A stretch of 64,000 nt of DNA, taken from the NCBI RefSeq assembly GCF_008329985.2, contig NZ_CP038437.2, positions 3,534,001 through 3,598,000 on the forward strand, read 5' to 3'. A program made the translations under genes and the position numbers. Position 1 is the first letter of the stretch. Every line of letters starts with the position of its first letter. Of the stretch, positions 48,638 to 57,649 are shown one piece after another. Under the pieces are notes generated by a model. The model did no database searches. It was given only the letters and a program-made list of their open reading frames with translations, and was not told where the DNA came from. This stretch comes from Halomonas binhaiensis (GTDB lineage: Bacteria; Pseudomonadota; Gammaproteobacteria; Pseudomonadales; Halomonadaceae).

Positions 48638-49393
48638 ATGAAGAAGGCCTCACTTTGCCTGCTTGCTGGATTCACTGCATTGGCAACCCAGAATGCCTCA
48701 GCGGCTTATAGCACCACCAAGGTTGAAGCACTGTATGGCTGGGATTATGAAGATCAGGCCGATGCCGGCTTTGGCATCGACAACAGGCAACACAGTATCC
48801 TGACGTTCGCCAATGCCAGCGGCTGGACCTATGGCGACAGCTATTTCTTCGCCGATTTTTCCAACTATGACCAGAATGCCGAAGATGAGCAGGACTACGG
48901 CAGCACTCATGCAGAGTGGATCGTACGCGGTAATATTGGCGCCATGACGGGTACAGATCTGTCATTCGGCCCGATCAAGGCAGTCTATGTAGCGGGAGAA
49001 CTAGACCTCGACCGTAACGCCTCCGTGCGCAAGACTGCCCACCTGGCCGGCCTGAGTTTCGATGTAGATGTACCGGGTCTGGATTTCTTCAAGGTACATA
49101 CCCTGTACCGCAATGATGAAAGCAGTGCCGCGAAAGGAAGCTCCCAGCAATACACCCTGGTGTGGTCGAAGCAGTTCGACATTGCTGGCCAGCCTTTCTC
49201 CTTCGAAGGCTTCCTTGATTACATTACCGAGGAAGGCGACCTGGCCAAGCAGATCCTGACCCAGCCACAGCTGGTATGGCATGCCAACGATCACTTGGGC
49301 ATCGGCATCGAGTATCAATACTGGCAAAACAAGTTCGGCCTTGAAGACACTGACGAGTCGTTACCCCAGGCCATGGTGCGCTGGACCTTCTGA
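48638..49393 (+). CDS. Outer-membrane nucleoside channel-like protein (Tsx/OmpK family)
   Basis: 251 residues: signal peptide ending ASAA near 23, then alternating strands with many aromatic residues, including VEALYGWDYE, YFFADFSNYDQ and a C-terminal aromatic end MVRWTF, as in 12-stranded Tsx/OmpK barrels. It would admit nucleosides or related small solutes. It stands alone with a promoter in front and a terminator behind; ribosome-binding site GACGAGGA. Confidence 0.85.
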   Translation: MKKASLCLLAGFTALATQNASAAYSTTKVEALYGWDYEDQADAGFGIDNRQHSILTFANASGWTYGDSYFFADFSNYDQNAEDEQDYGSTHAEWIVRGNIGAMTGTDLSFGPIKAVYVAGELDLDRNASVRKTAHLAGLSFDVDVPGLDFFKVHTLYRNDESSAAKGSSQQYTLVWSKQFDIAGQPFSFEGFLDYITEEGDLAKQILTQPQLVWHANDHLGIGIEYQYWQNKFGLEDTDESLPQAMVRWTF

Positions 49394-49414
49394 GCGCGGA
49401 CCTTCTGCACAAAA

Positions 49415-49443
49415 AAGCGCCGCCCTCGTCGAGGGCAGCGCTT
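49415..49443. terminator. Bidirectional terminator, Tsx-like / DUF192 genes
   Basis: Stem AAGCGCCGCCCTC / GAGGGCAGCGCTT (one mismatch) with a 3-base loop, flanked by an A-run on the left and TTCTC on the right, between convergent genes. Confidence 0.88.
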
Positions 49444-49533
49444 CTCTCTGCTATCTGCGTTCTTGTAAACAGTTGTCTTATCAGCAGCTTGCTTGTCAGC
49501 CGCTCAATTGATCCGCTATTCGCCTGCCTGCCA

Positions 49534-50049
49534 TCATGAAGACTGTCCCGCAGGCCCTTCACAAGTCCCGGTGCTACCGGGCCAGGTCACACAATCGCCG
49601 ACGCGAATGCCAAGCTTGTCGAAGGTACCGGCATTGACTTCCAGAGCAGCCAGATAAGCTTCACGTGGCTGTGTGGCAGGACAGCTGGAGGCCTGGCCGA
49701 GGCACGGCTGCATATGCTGAATCTCGAGAATATGCCCTTGCTCATCAATGAAGGCGATGTCCAGCGGCAAGAGTGTCCGATACATCCAGAAGCCATTGAA
49801 TACAGGCCGGTCGTAAAGAAACAGCATGCCGCCATCCGCTGCCAGAACAGTGCGTTCCATCAGACCACGGTTACGCTCCGGGTCATCATCGGCCACTTCC
49901 ACATCGAAACGTGTAGGCCCCTGCCCACCATGGATGACCAGGGGCACCGTCTGCATATCTTCAGCAAAGGCCGCACTCGCCCAGTTCACGGACAAGGCCA
50001 GCGGGGCCAATGACAGACCTTGGAGAAAGTGCCGACGACTCAGGGACAT
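49534..50049 (-). CDS. DUF192 family exported protein with Tat-like signal
   Basis: 171 residues. The N-terminus SRRHFLQGLSLAPLAL carries a twin-arginine motif and hydrophobic stretch. The DUF192 domain follows with DDPERNRGLMERTVLAADGGMLFLYD, FWMYRTLLPLDIAFID and ALEVNAGTFDKLGIRVGD. Function of the family is unknown. The start overlaps the modC end by 10 bases, so it is translationally coupled to molybdate uptake; the Tat signal would fit export in folded form. Confidence 0.88.
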   Translation of the reverse strand: MSLSRRHFLQGLSLAPLALSVNWASAAFAEDMQTVPLVIHGGQGPTRFDVEVADDDPERNRGLMERTVLAADGGMLFLYDRPVFNGFWMYRTLLPLDIAFIDEQGHILEIQHMQPCLGQASSCPATQPREAYLAALEVNAGTFDKLGIRVGDCVTWPGSTGTCEGPAGQSS

Positions 50050-51176
50050 GGTGGTTCCTCGTTAACAGCAGATGAAGAAGGCGGCGACACATCCATGATA
50101 TGGATACCCGCCGCCAGCAACGATATGCGTACCTGGCTACCTGGCTCCAGACCATTCCTCCGGGCAGCGTGAGTGGCGATATCAAAACGCATGGTCTGTG
50201 TTTCATGCGCGAAGCTCAACGTCAGTGTACTGAATCCCCCCAGAACGACCTGTTGTTCGACCTGGGCTTCGACCAGGTTTTCCCGCAATCCGCGGGAAGT
50301 AGTGCCTGAACGCTGCAGGACAATATCCGACTCCGGCAAGTACCAGGTCACCTCACTGCCCTCGGCCACGCCCTCAAGGCCATGGTGAACTTCCAGAAGC
50401 CAGTCGCCCCAGGCCAGCCGCGAGCCTTCCGGCCCATGCACGACTCGGCCAGTGAAGACATTGGTACGGTCAAGCAGCCTGGCCACATCGGGGCTGGCAG
50501 GGTGACGAAAGACATCGTGAGGTGCGCCTTGCTGAAGGGAGCGGCCGGCATGCAGTACACAGATGCGATCCGCGAGGGCATTGGCTTCATCCAGGTCATG
50601 GGTGACCAGCACGATGGGAATGTTCAAGCGTTCCCGCAACACGGCAAGCTCCATCTGCAGGCGGCGTCGCGTTACCTGGTCCACGGCGGAAAATGGCTCG
50701 TCGAGCAAGAGAACGCGGGGGTCCCTTGCTAACGCCCGTGCCAGGGCCACTCGCTGACGCTGCCCTCCCGAGAGCTGCCTGGGGTAACGATGCTCCAGGC
50801 CTTCCAGGCGAACTCGCGCCAGCCAGGTACGTGCTCGCTCACGACGTTCACTCTTTGGTACATGGCCCAGAGCGGTTGCGATGTTACCCAGAGCATCCAG
50901 GTGAGGAAAGAGTGCATAATCCTGGAACACCAGGCCGACACGACGGCGCTGAGGCGTCAGCTTGATGCCGCTGGCGCTGTCATACCAGACCTCCCCCGCA
51001 CAACGGACGTTTCCCTTGGCAGGAAAATACAACCCAGCGATAGAGCGCAGCAGTGTCGTCTTGCCACTGCCGGATGGCCCGACCAGTGCCAGCAGTTCTC
51101 CCGGTGCGCACTGGAATTCCGCCGCCAGAGGAATTGGCAAGTCCTGATGAAGACTGACTTCCAGGCTCGCTGACAT
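50040..51176 (-). CDS. modC: Molybdate ABC transporter ATPase
   Basis: 378 residues from ATG 51176 (a TTG at 51182 is less likely). Walker A is GPSGSGKTT, signature LSGGQRQRVALARAL, Walker B VLLLDEPFSAVD and switch VTHDLDEA. The C-terminal part (about 235-370) has the Mop/TOBE-like region SEVTWYLPESDIVLQR. It follows modB with two bases between stop and start. Confidence 0.92.
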   Translation of the reverse strand: MSASLEVSLHQDLPIPLAAEFQCAPGELLALVGPSGSGKTTLLRSIAGLYFPAKGNVRCAGEVWYDSASGIKLTPQRRRVGLVFQDYALFPHLDALGNIATALGHVPKSERRERARTWLARVRLEGLEHRYPRQLSGGQRQRVALARALARDPRVLLLDEPFSAVDQVTRRRLQMELAVLRERLNIPIVLVTHDLDEANALADRICVLHAGRSLQQGAPHDVFRHPASPDVARLLDRTNVFTGRVVHGPEGSRLAWGDWLLEVHHGLEGVAEGSEVTWYLPESDIVLQRSGTTSRGLRENLVEAQVEQQVVLGGFSTLTLSFAHETQTMRFDIATHAARRNGLEPGSQVRISLLAAGIHIMDVSPPSSSAVNEEPPCP

Positions 51177-51178
51177 GC

Positions 51179-51850
51179 TCAACCTCTCCCTTGCCAGCGA
51201 TGCCTACCGGCAAGGCCATAGACGATACCGATGGTGACAAAGGATACCGCCAACAACATGGCCGACATGGTTCCGGCGGCTGTCTCGTCGAAGGCCTGCA
51301 CATGGTCATAGATGGAGATCGCCAGCGTCCGCGTTTCGCCATCAATGGCACCGCCCACCATCAGGATGACGCCGAACTCCCCCAGGGTATGAGCGAAGGT
51401 CAAGGCAAAGGCCGAAATCAGGCCAGGCCGGACCAATGGCAGTTCGATACGCCACAGCGTCTGCCAGGTAGATAACCCCGAGCACCACGCCGCCTCTCGA
51501 AGATGGGCGGGCACCGCTTCGAAGGCACGCTGAACCGGCTGAACGGCAAAGGGCAGATTGACGACCAGGGAGGCCAGCAGGATGCCACTGAAAGTGAAAT
51601 TGAGACTGCCTCCCGTCAAGACTTGCCAGGCAGCGCCAAGCGGCGCTTCACGACTGAAGGAGAGCATGAGATAGAAACCGAGCACCGTAGGAGGCATCAC
51701 CAGAGGCAACGCGACCAATGCTTCGGGCAGGGCTCGCCAGCGAGAGCGCATCTGGGCCAGGCACCGGCCCAGCCACAACCCCAGTGGTAACAGCAACAAA
51801 CTGGTCATGATCGCCAGCTTGAGCGAAACGCCAAATGCTGCTCCATCCAT
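51179..51850 (-). CDS. modB: Molybdate ABC transporter permease
   Basis: 223 residues with five or six hydrophobic segments and ModB/CysTW-type motifs VMPPTVLGFYLM, ASLVVNLPFAVQPVQRAFEAVP and the EAA-like loop LREAAWCSGLSTWQTLWRIELPL. It forms the channel with ModC. The gene lies 10 bases after modA. Confidence 0.93.
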   Translation of the reverse strand: MDGAAFGVSLKLAIMTSLLLLPLGLWLGRCLAQMRSRWRALPEALVALPLVMPPTVLGFYLMLSFSREAPLGAAWQVLTGGSLNFTFSGILLASLVVNLPFAVQPVQRAFEAVPAHLREAAWCSGLSTWQTLWRIELPLVRPGLISAFALTFAHTLGEFGVILMVGGAIDGETRTLAISIYDHVQAFDETAAGTMSAMLLAVSFVTIGIVYGLAGRHRWQGRG

Positions 51851-51860
51851 GTTTCAGTTC

Positions 51861-52694
51861 CTATTCCTCCGATGGGTTCGGAGTTGAAAAGCCATAACGC
51901 GACAGCAGTTCCGCGGCTTCTGGGCTACTCATGAATTCAAAGAAAGCACGTGCATCTTCGCTTGCCCCCTTGACCAATACCATGCGTTGCACCAGCGGCG
52001 AATGCCAATCGCTGGGAATCAGCCGATAGCCCTGCTTGTCCTGCTCGGGTGATGCCACCACCAGAGAATATGCCACCAAGCCGCCCGCTGCTTCCGCCGA
52101 TAGCGAAAACTGCGCTGCCTGAGCGACGTTTTCACCCATCACTTGCAACGGCCTGCTACGTTGCCAAAGGTCAGCATGTTCAAGCACCTGCTGAGCCGCA
52201 ACACCATATGGCGCATGCAAAGGGTTGGCCAAGGCGATACGTGCCTTGACTCCATCAGCTTCGTAGCGTTCGACGGCCTGGCGCACGGCCTCCAGCGGCG
52301 CATCTTCTGGCGGCAAAGGCTGCCCATCACGCTGCAGCCAGGCCAGCCGTCCCAGCGCATAGGTCTTTCCCTCGCTCTCAGTGAGCCCCTTGTCCTCCAG
52401 CGCCCTGGCTCGCTCATCATCGGCGGAGAGGAATACCTCAAAAGGGGCGCCCTGCTCGATCTGGCGCTGGAAATTGCCCGAGGCGCCATAGGTTGTCCTG
52501 ACTTCGACACCTTGCTGGCTCTCAAAACGCTGGATCAGTTCTGGCATGGCAAAGCGCAATGACGACGCGGCGGCAACAGAGACACCCTGGGCATGGCCAG
52601 CCACCGGCAACAAGGACAACCCCGTTGCCAGAACACCGACCAGGATCGAACAAATACGTGAACAACGCACCTGGGAAACGGCCGTTATCCACAT
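51861..52694 (-). CDS. modA: Molybdate-binding periplasmic protein
   Basis: 277 residues: signal peptide ending AGHAQG near 36, then the ModA fold with SVAAASSLRFAMPELIQRFE, TTYGASGNFQRQIEQGAPFEVFLSAD (oxyanion-binding serines) and ALANPLHAPYGVAAQQ. The start overlaps the upstream gntR stop (TAATG), giving gntR-modABC-DUF192 as one transcript. Confidence 0.93.
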   Translation of the reverse strand: MWITAVSQVRCSRICSILVGVLATGLSLLPVAGHAQGVSVAAASSLRFAMPELIQRFESQQGVEVRTTYGASGNFQRQIEQGAPFEVFLSADDERARALEDKGLTESEGKTYALGRLAWLQRDGQPLPPEDAPLEAVRQAVERYEADGVKARIALANPLHAPYGVAAQQVLEHADLWQRSRPLQVMGENVAQAAQFSLSAEAAGGLVAYSLVVASPEQDKQGYRLIPSDWHSPLVQRMVLVKGASEDARAFFEFMSSPEAAELLSRYGFSTPNPSEE

Positions 52695-53446
52695 TACACA
52701 TTGCCCCCAAGGATTGCCTTGAGGTCGATGCTGCTATCTCTTGGCCCCAGATCCAGCAACTCCTGAAGGCTGTCCAGATGGCGTTCGATATCGGCCCGGG
52801 CACCAGCTCCATCGCCCTTGCCCAGATGCTCCAGCAAGCGAGGGTGATCGCCTTCAAGGTAGCAACTGCCCAGCCCTTGGCGCTTGTACAGGGCAATGAC
52901 GATGGAAGTGCGCAGAATCAGGTCGGTGAGCATGGCACCAAGCACCCGATTGGGAGAGTGCTCTGCCAGCAGATGATGAATGGCCAGAGAGTGCTCAATG
53001 CGCGCGGCCTCATCATTGGCCAGGAAAGCTTCTCGCTCACGGTTGGAACGGTCTTCGACCTGAAGCAGTATGCGCTTGTCCAGTGTCCCGGCAGTGAGCG
53101 CAGCGACTTCACCTTCCACCAGACGCCGTGCTGCAAAGGTTTCACGAGTCTCGTCCACATCTGGAGCCCTGACTCTGGCCACCTGGTTGGGGCGCTGATC
53201 CACCACATGCTCTGAGGCCAGGCGCGTCAGAGCCTTGCGCACCACAGAACGACTCACGCCAAAGACTTCGCCAAGCGTCACTTCCGGCAACCGGGTGCCT
53301 GGCGGCAGACGCTGCATCAACACGGCTCGGCGCACCTGCCGTACGATATCACCATCACTGACTCGGCCACCGGGCTTGATCTCAGCCAGAACCTCTTGCT
53401 GCCAGACATTGCTCATTGTCGTGTTCACCTTACCAACAGGAATCAT
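52694..53446 (-). CDS. GntR/FCD-family regulator leading the modABC operon
   Basis: 250 residues (240 if translation begins at 53416). The winged helix is about 28-90 (GDIVRQVRRAVLMQRLPPGTRLPEVTLGEVFGVSRSVVRKALTRL); the FCD domain follows, with histidines in EHSLAIHHLLAEHS. It lacks the Mop domain of ModE, so it does not sense molybdate in the known way. The one-base-scale coupling to modA suggests control of molybdate uptake by an organic effector, perhaps a substrate of a molybdoenzyme such as xanthine dehydrogenase. Confidence 0.88.
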   Translation of the reverse strand: MIPVGKVNTTMSNVWQQEVLAEIKPGGRVSDGDIVRQVRRAVLMQRLPPGTRLPEVTLGEVFGVSRSVVRKALTRLASEHVVDQRPNQVARVRAPDVDETRETFAARRLVEGEVAALTAGTLDKRILLQVEDRSNREREAFLANDEAARIEHSLAIHHLLAEHSPNRVLGAMLTDLILRTSIVIALYKRQGLGSCYLEGDHPRLLEHLGKGDGAGARADIERHLDSLQELLDLGPRDSSIDLKAILGGNV

Positions 53447-53526
53447 GACCTTCTCATGTTTGTGCCGACAGCACCATATCTACCAAGCAAACTGGATACA
53501 ATAAATACCAAAAAATGTGTACAAAA

Positions 53527-53553
53527 AACGCCCGAGCCTGTGGCTCGAGCGTT
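53527..53553 (-). terminator. Rho-independent terminator of the pyk transcript
   Basis: On the minus strand a 12-bp stem (one mismatch) with a 3-base loop is followed by TTTTTT. It lies 53 bases after the pyruvate kinase stop and just upstream of the gntR promoter. Confidence 0.9.
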
Positions 53554-53605
53554 GAGATCATGAAAGGATCAAAGGCTTTCTACATGTCAGCAGCCTGGTA
53601 ACAGA

Positions 53606-55087
53606 TCAGCCTGCGCCATTTACATGCTCTTCACTGATATCGAGAATCTTCATCGTGTTCGTGCCGCCATGGGCGTTCATGTGGTCACCTCGGGTCAGGA
53701 TGACGTGATCTCCCTGGCGGGCCACCCCATGAGCAACCAGGCGTTCCACGGCACGGTCATTGAGCTCGGTTGCACTCATCTCGCTGGTATCGAAGGGTAA
53801 CGAGATCACCCCCCGATACAAGGCCATGCGACGTTGGGCCACAGGGTTGTGAGCCAGGCCAACGATAGGCAGACCTGAACGAATCCGGGAAGCAATGAGT
53901 GGCGTATATCCCGTGGATGTCATGCAAGCAATTGCCGCGACACCAGACAGGTGATTGGCGGCATACATGGCCGACAAGGCGATGGTCTCGTCAATTCGCG
54001 AGAAACCTTCATGAATGCGATGTCCAGACTCTTGGGCCACACGCTCGCGCTCGGCGCCGAGACATACACGGTGCATCGCTTGCACGGTCTCGACCGGGAA
54101 GTCACCCGCAGCGGTCTCGGCAGACAGCATGACCGCATCCGTGGCATCAAGCACGGCATTGGCCACATCAAAGACTTCCGCACGCGTCGGCAGCGGTGAT
54201 TCGATCATCGACTCCATCATTTGAGTCGCGGTGATCACAGCGCGGTTATGCTGGCGAGCATGCTTGATGATGCGCTTCTGGGTACCGATCAGCTTCTCAT
54301 CACCGATTTCCACGCCCAGATCACCACGGGCCACCATCACCGCTTCGGAAGCTTCAATGATGCCATCCAGTGTCTCGTCGTTGGCAACCGCCTCGGCACG
54401 CTCCAGCTTGGCGACCAGGCCAATTTCCTTGCCACTTTCTCCAAGCAGTCGGCGAGCTTCACGCATGTCTTCTGCAGAACGTGGGAAAGATACCGCCAGG
54501 TAGTCGACCCCGATATCGATGGCCGTCTTGAGATCTTCCTTGTCCTTGTCCGTCAATGCAGGGGCAGAAAGGCCGCCGCCCTGCTTGTTGATGCCCTTGT
54601 TGTTGGACAGCTTGCCGCCAACCACGACACGGGTATGAATCTCGCTTCCTGCAACACGCTCTACATCCAGTACGACACGGCCGTCATCCAGCAACAGACG
54701 ATCACCAGCCGTCACGTCATCGGCGAGTTCCTTGTAGTCGCAGCCCACTCGAGAGGTATCACCGGCCTGGCTATCCAGGGCAATATCGATGACGAAGGAA
54801 GCTCCTTCATTCAGATGTACGGCCCCTTCTTGAAAACGCGCGATACGGATCTTGGGGCCCTGCAGATCTCCCAGTGCAGCAACGCTGCGTCCCAGTTGTT
54901 CCGCAATCCTGCGTACTTCACTCAAACGGCGCCGATGGTCGTCTGCACTACCGTGAGAAAAGTTGAGACGCACGACATCGACACCAGCCTTGAGCATCTC
55001 CTCGAGGACTCCTTCACGATCACTGGCGGGCCCGAGGGTGGCAACGATCTTGGTACGGCGAACGGGGAGATGCGGAAGTTGGCTCAT
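53606..55087 (-). CDS. pyk: Pyruvate kinase
   Basis: 493 residues, full length. Active-site regions are RRTKIVATLGPAS (phosphate-binding Arg), RLNFSHGS, LGDLQGPKIRI, GLVAKLERAEA (catalytic Lys) and VARGDLGVEIG (metal ligands); ITATQMMESMI follows, then the C-terminal regulatory domain. It converts PEP and ADP to pyruvate and ATP. It lies on the same strand after gcl-hyi-glxR, as in the gcl loci of pseudomonads, but the 575-base gap with terminator and HexR boxes shows that it has its own promoter here. GAGGA lies before ATG. Confidence 0.95.
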   Translation of the reverse strand: MSQLPHLPVRRTKIVATLGPASDREGVLEEMLKAGVDVVRLNFSHGSADDHRRRLSEVRRIAEQLGRSVAALGDLQGPKIRIARFQEGAVHLNEGASFVIDIALDSQAGDTSRVGCDYKELADDVTAGDRLLLDDGRVVLDVERVAGSEIHTRVVVGGKLSNNKGINKQGGGLSAPALTDKDKEDLKTAIDIGVDYLAVSFPRSAEDMREARRLLGESGKEIGLVAKLERAEAVANDETLDGIIEASEAVMVARGDLGVEIGDEKLIGTQKRIIKHARQHNRAVITATQMMESMIESPLPTRAEVFDVANAVLDATDAVMLSAETAAGDFPVETVQAMHRVCLGAERERVAQESGHRIHEGFSRIDETIALSAMYAANHLSGVAAIACMTSTGYTPLIASRIRSGLPIVGLAHNPVAQRRMALYRGVISLPFDTSEMSATELNDRAVERLVAHGVARQGDHVILTRGDHMNAHGGTNTMKILDISEEHVNGAG

Positions 55088-55150
55088 GCTGTCCTCGATA
55101 GATGTCGAATATGACGCAAGCAGGTGCCGCCACGATATGGCAGCGTTTCC

Positions 55151-55165
55151 TGTAATTTTACTACA
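55151..55165. promoter_or_regulatory. HexR box 1, pyk promoter
   Basis: TGTAATTTTACTACA fits the gammaproteobacterial HexR consensus TGTARTWWWAYTACA at every position. It is centred about 70 bases before the pyk start. Confidence 0.88.
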
Positions 55166-55347
55166 AAAATGTGATCAATGCGACTCCAGGAAAAGTTGCT
55201 GGAGTACTTCGCAAGAGACAGACGCTTAACTTTAACTAATTGTTTTTAAACTTATCTGTCATGATTTTCAGTCAACCAGATTAACATTTAGCGTACATGA
55301 TGAGTATGACGACCATACGACACCACATCATTCAAGCATCATGCATC

Positions 55348-55362
55348 TGTAATTTAACTACA
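55348..55362. promoter_or_regulatory. HexR box 2, upstream pyk region
   Basis: TGTAATTTAACTACA also fits the HexR consensus at every position, 197 bases from box 1, a spacing compatible with looping by the dimeric SIS-domain regulator. Confidence 0.85.
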
Positions 55363-55467
55363 AATCAGTTATCAAAATAAGAAACGAAGCACGCTAGGCA
55401 ATATAAAGCATAGCGCTTAAAGCGATTTCTGGAGTCAAACGATGCTTCATTTCATACGACGCGGAAA

Positions 55468-55517
55468 TAAAAAAAGCTCGCCGACAGGCAGGAACAGGGG
55501 GAAGCCAGCCAGCGAGC
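55468..55517 (-). terminator. Terminator of the gcl-hyi-glxR operon
   Basis: On the minus strand a stem closed by GCTCGC / GCGAGC with further partial pairing is followed by a run of seven T. It lies about 150 bases after the glxR stop. Confidence 0.7.
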
Positions 55518-55519
55518 AA

Positions 55520-55536
55520 GGATCGCACAGCGATCC
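55520..55536. promoter_or_regulatory. Short perfect hairpin beside the operon terminator
   Basis: GGATCGC / GCGATCC with a 3-base loop, directly upstream (in the minus sense) of the terminator stem. Confidence 0.55.
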
Positions 55537-55662
55537 TGACAGACGACGACCCGACGCCTGCCTTTCAGGGAGCAGTCACCTCCCCCGTCCGCCGTCGACC
55601 ATACGCACCATGACCGACGGCTGACTCTCGTTATTGGAAACGCTGAGTCAATCCACGTTTCC

Positions 55663-56550
55663 TTACTTCTGGCCAACCTCATGGCTGGCCAGGCTTTCCA
55701 GGGCACGCAGGATACCTGCATGGTCCCAGTCGCCTCCGCCCTGGGCCGCACAAGCCTGGAACAGCTGCTGTGCGTTGGCGGTGCCCGGCAGTGCCAGATT
55801 CAGGCTGCGGGCTCCTTCCAGAGCCAGGTTCAGGTCTTTCTGGTGCAGGCGAATACGGAACCCAGGATCAAAAGTACGCTTGATCATGCGCTCGCCATGC
55901 ACATCGAGGATTTTCGACTGAGCCAGGCCACCGAGCAGAGACTCACGTACCTTGGCGACATCAGCACCAGCCTTTGAAGCGAACAGCAGGCCTTCTGCAA
56001 CCGCTTCGATGGTCAGGGCGACCACGATCTGGTTGGCCACTTTGCAGGTCTGGCCAGCGCCATGACCACCAATATGAGTGATGGTCTTGCCCATCACTTC
56101 CAGTACCGGCTTGGCACGCTCGAAACCTTCCGGAGTCGCCCCGACCATGATGGTCAAGGCCGCATTGATGGCACCACCTTCACCACCGGATACCGGTGCG
56201 TCGACGTATTCACCGCCGGCGGCATGAATGCGTTCGGCAAACTTCTGGGTAGCGATCGGGGCGATGGAACTCATGTCGATCACCAGAGTGCCGGGCTTGA
56301 GCCCTTCGACGACACCACCTTCACCGAACAGGACTTCTTCTACATCCGGGGTATCGGGCACGATGGTGATGACGATATCGGAAGCTTCAGCCACGGCCTT
56401 GGGGTTCTCGAGCTCGCGCACCCCCTTGGAGGCCAGGGTAGCATCAAGGGCGCCACGCTTGACTGTCGTCAGCTCGTGGCCTGCATCAAGCAGGTGACCT
56501 GCCATGGGACGGCCCATGATGCCCAGACCAATAAAACCGATCTTGCTCAT
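55663..56550 (-). CDS. glxR: Tartronate semialdehyde reductase (2-hydroxy-3-oxopropionate reductase)
   Basis: 295 residues of the beta-hydroxyacid dehydrogenase family. The dinucleotide turn is IGFIGLGIMGRPMAGHLL, the substrate loop DAPVSGGEGGAINAALTIMVG, and the catalytic Lys lies in GAGQTCKVANQIVVALTIEAVAE near 170. It reduces tartronate semialdehyde, made by Gcl, to D-glycerate. It follows hyi by 63 bases; AGGAG precedes ATG. Confidence 0.95.
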   Translation of the reverse strand: MSKIGFIGLGIMGRPMAGHLLDAGHELTTVKRGALDATLASKGVRELENPKAVAEASDIVITIVPDTPDVEEVLFGEGGVVEGLKPGTLVIDMSSIAPIATQKFAERIHAAGGEYVDAPVSGGEGGAINAALTIMVGATPEGFERAKPVLEVMGKTITHIGGHGAGQTCKVANQIVVALTIEAVAEGLLFASKAGADVAKVRESLLGGLAQSKILDVHGERMIKRTFDPGFRIRLHQKDLNLALEGARSLNLALPGTANAQQLFQACAAQGGGDWDHAGILRALESLASHEVGQK

Positions 56551-56613
56551 AATGATTCTCCTGACAAATGAATTCGTGACAACAACACTCTCGGTGCCTT
56601 GAAGGCAGTCGCC

Positions 56614-57390
56614 TTAGAGACGGCTTTCTGCCCAACCAAGACCCGCTTCCGTTGTCGTGGCTGGCTTGTATTCACAACCAATCCAGCCCTGGTAGCCGAG
56701 GCGATCGAGGTGATCGAACAGGAAGGGGTAGTTGATCTCCCCGGTTCCTGGCTCGTGACGGCCTGGGTTGTCAGCCAGCTGAACATGCGCGATGCGTGCG
56801 AGATGCTTCTCGATGGTTGGCGCCAGGTCCCCTTCCATGATCTGCATGTGGTAGATGTCATACTGCAGCTTGAGGTTGTCGCTAGCGACCTCGTCGAAGA
56901 TTTCCAGCGCCTGTTCAGTACGGTTGAGGAAGAAACCTGGAATGTCACGCGTGTTGATCGGTTCGGCGATCAACAGGATGCCGGCTTGCTTCAAGCGCTC
57001 GGCGGCGTAGCGCAGGTTCTCGACCAGTGTGCGACGGGCATCTGCCTGGCTGACGCCCTGCGGTACGATACCGGCGAGACAGTTGACCTGCTTGCAGCCT
57101 AGCGCAGTGGCATATTCGATGGCGGTATCGACACCAGCGCGGAACTCTTCGATGCGATCCGGATGACAAGCGATACCTCGCTCACCCGCGCCCCAGTCGC
57201 CAGCCGGCAGGTTGTGCAACACCTGGGCCAGGCCAAACTGGTCCAGGCGTGCCTTGATCTCGGCAGCCGGGTAGTCATATGGAAAAAGGTACTCCACCCC
57301 TTTGAAACCGGCCTTTGCGGCGGCTTCAAAGCGGTCGAGGAAATCGACCTCGGTAAACAGCATGCTGAGGTTGGCAGCAAACTTTGGCAT
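56614..57390 (-). CDS. hyi: Hydroxypyruvate isomerase
   Basis: 258 residues of the xylose-isomerase-like TIM barrel family. It begins MPKFAANLSMLFTE and has FKGVEYLFPYDYPAAEIK, LIAEPINTRDIPGFFLN (metal-binding Glu), LQYDIYHMQIMEGDL and NPGRHEPGTGEINYP, all typical of Hyi. It interconverts hydroxypyruvate and tartronate semialdehyde between the Gcl and GlxR steps. Confidence 0.95.
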   Translation of the reverse strand: MPKFAANLSMLFTEVDFLDRFEAAAKAGFKGVEYLFPYDYPAAEIKARLDQFGLAQVLHNLPAGDWGAGERGIACHPDRIEEFRAGVDTAIEYATALGCKQVNCLAGIVPQGVSQADARRTLVENLRYAAERLKQAGILLIAEPINTRDIPGFFLNRTEQALEIFDEVASDNLKLQYDIYHMQIMEGDLAPTIEKHLARIAHVQLADNPGRHEPGTGEINYPFLFDHLDRLGYQGWIGCEYKPATTTEAGLGWAESRL

Positions 57391-57649
57391 TTTGTTTCTC
57401 CCCTGTTTTTGGGAAACACTGCATAAATGTCTGTGCTACTCAATCACTGCGTTGCGCGGTGCTCACAATCCTCACCTATACCGCATAGGCTCCGGTTGTT
57501 GCGCTCCGGACGCCTTGTGCTTGAGCATGCTCGTCGATTTATTCAGCGTTTCCTTGATAGAGGCATCAACTGGATCAGGTAATGCCCCCGTTTGCCAAAT
57601 GGCTAAAGTGTGCTTATGACGACAGTGCACTTACTGACGACAGTGGCGA
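57391..57649. other. Intergenic spacer splitting gcl from hyi
   Basis: 259 bases with no gene inside an otherwise tight operon. A short inverted repeat CCTAT-ACCGC-ATAGG (57474-57488) and a direct repeat of CTCCGG lie in it, a layout like dispersed intergenic repeat elements. I see no terminator T-run. Confidence 0.5.

Larger units (their letters stand above)
55088..55662. promoter_or_regulatory. pyk promoter region and glxR terminator region
   Basis: 575 bases without a gene. The half next to pyk (55115-55440) is AT-rich and contains two perfect HexR boxes. The half next to glxR holds the operon terminator and a second hairpin. The plus frame at 55442-55624 overlaps those hairpins and is not a gene. 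Confidence 0.75.

Noticed and set aside
55442..55624. Short plus frame between glxR and pyk
   Set aside because: It overlaps the terminator and a perfect hairpin and has no ribosome-binding site or recognisable sequence.
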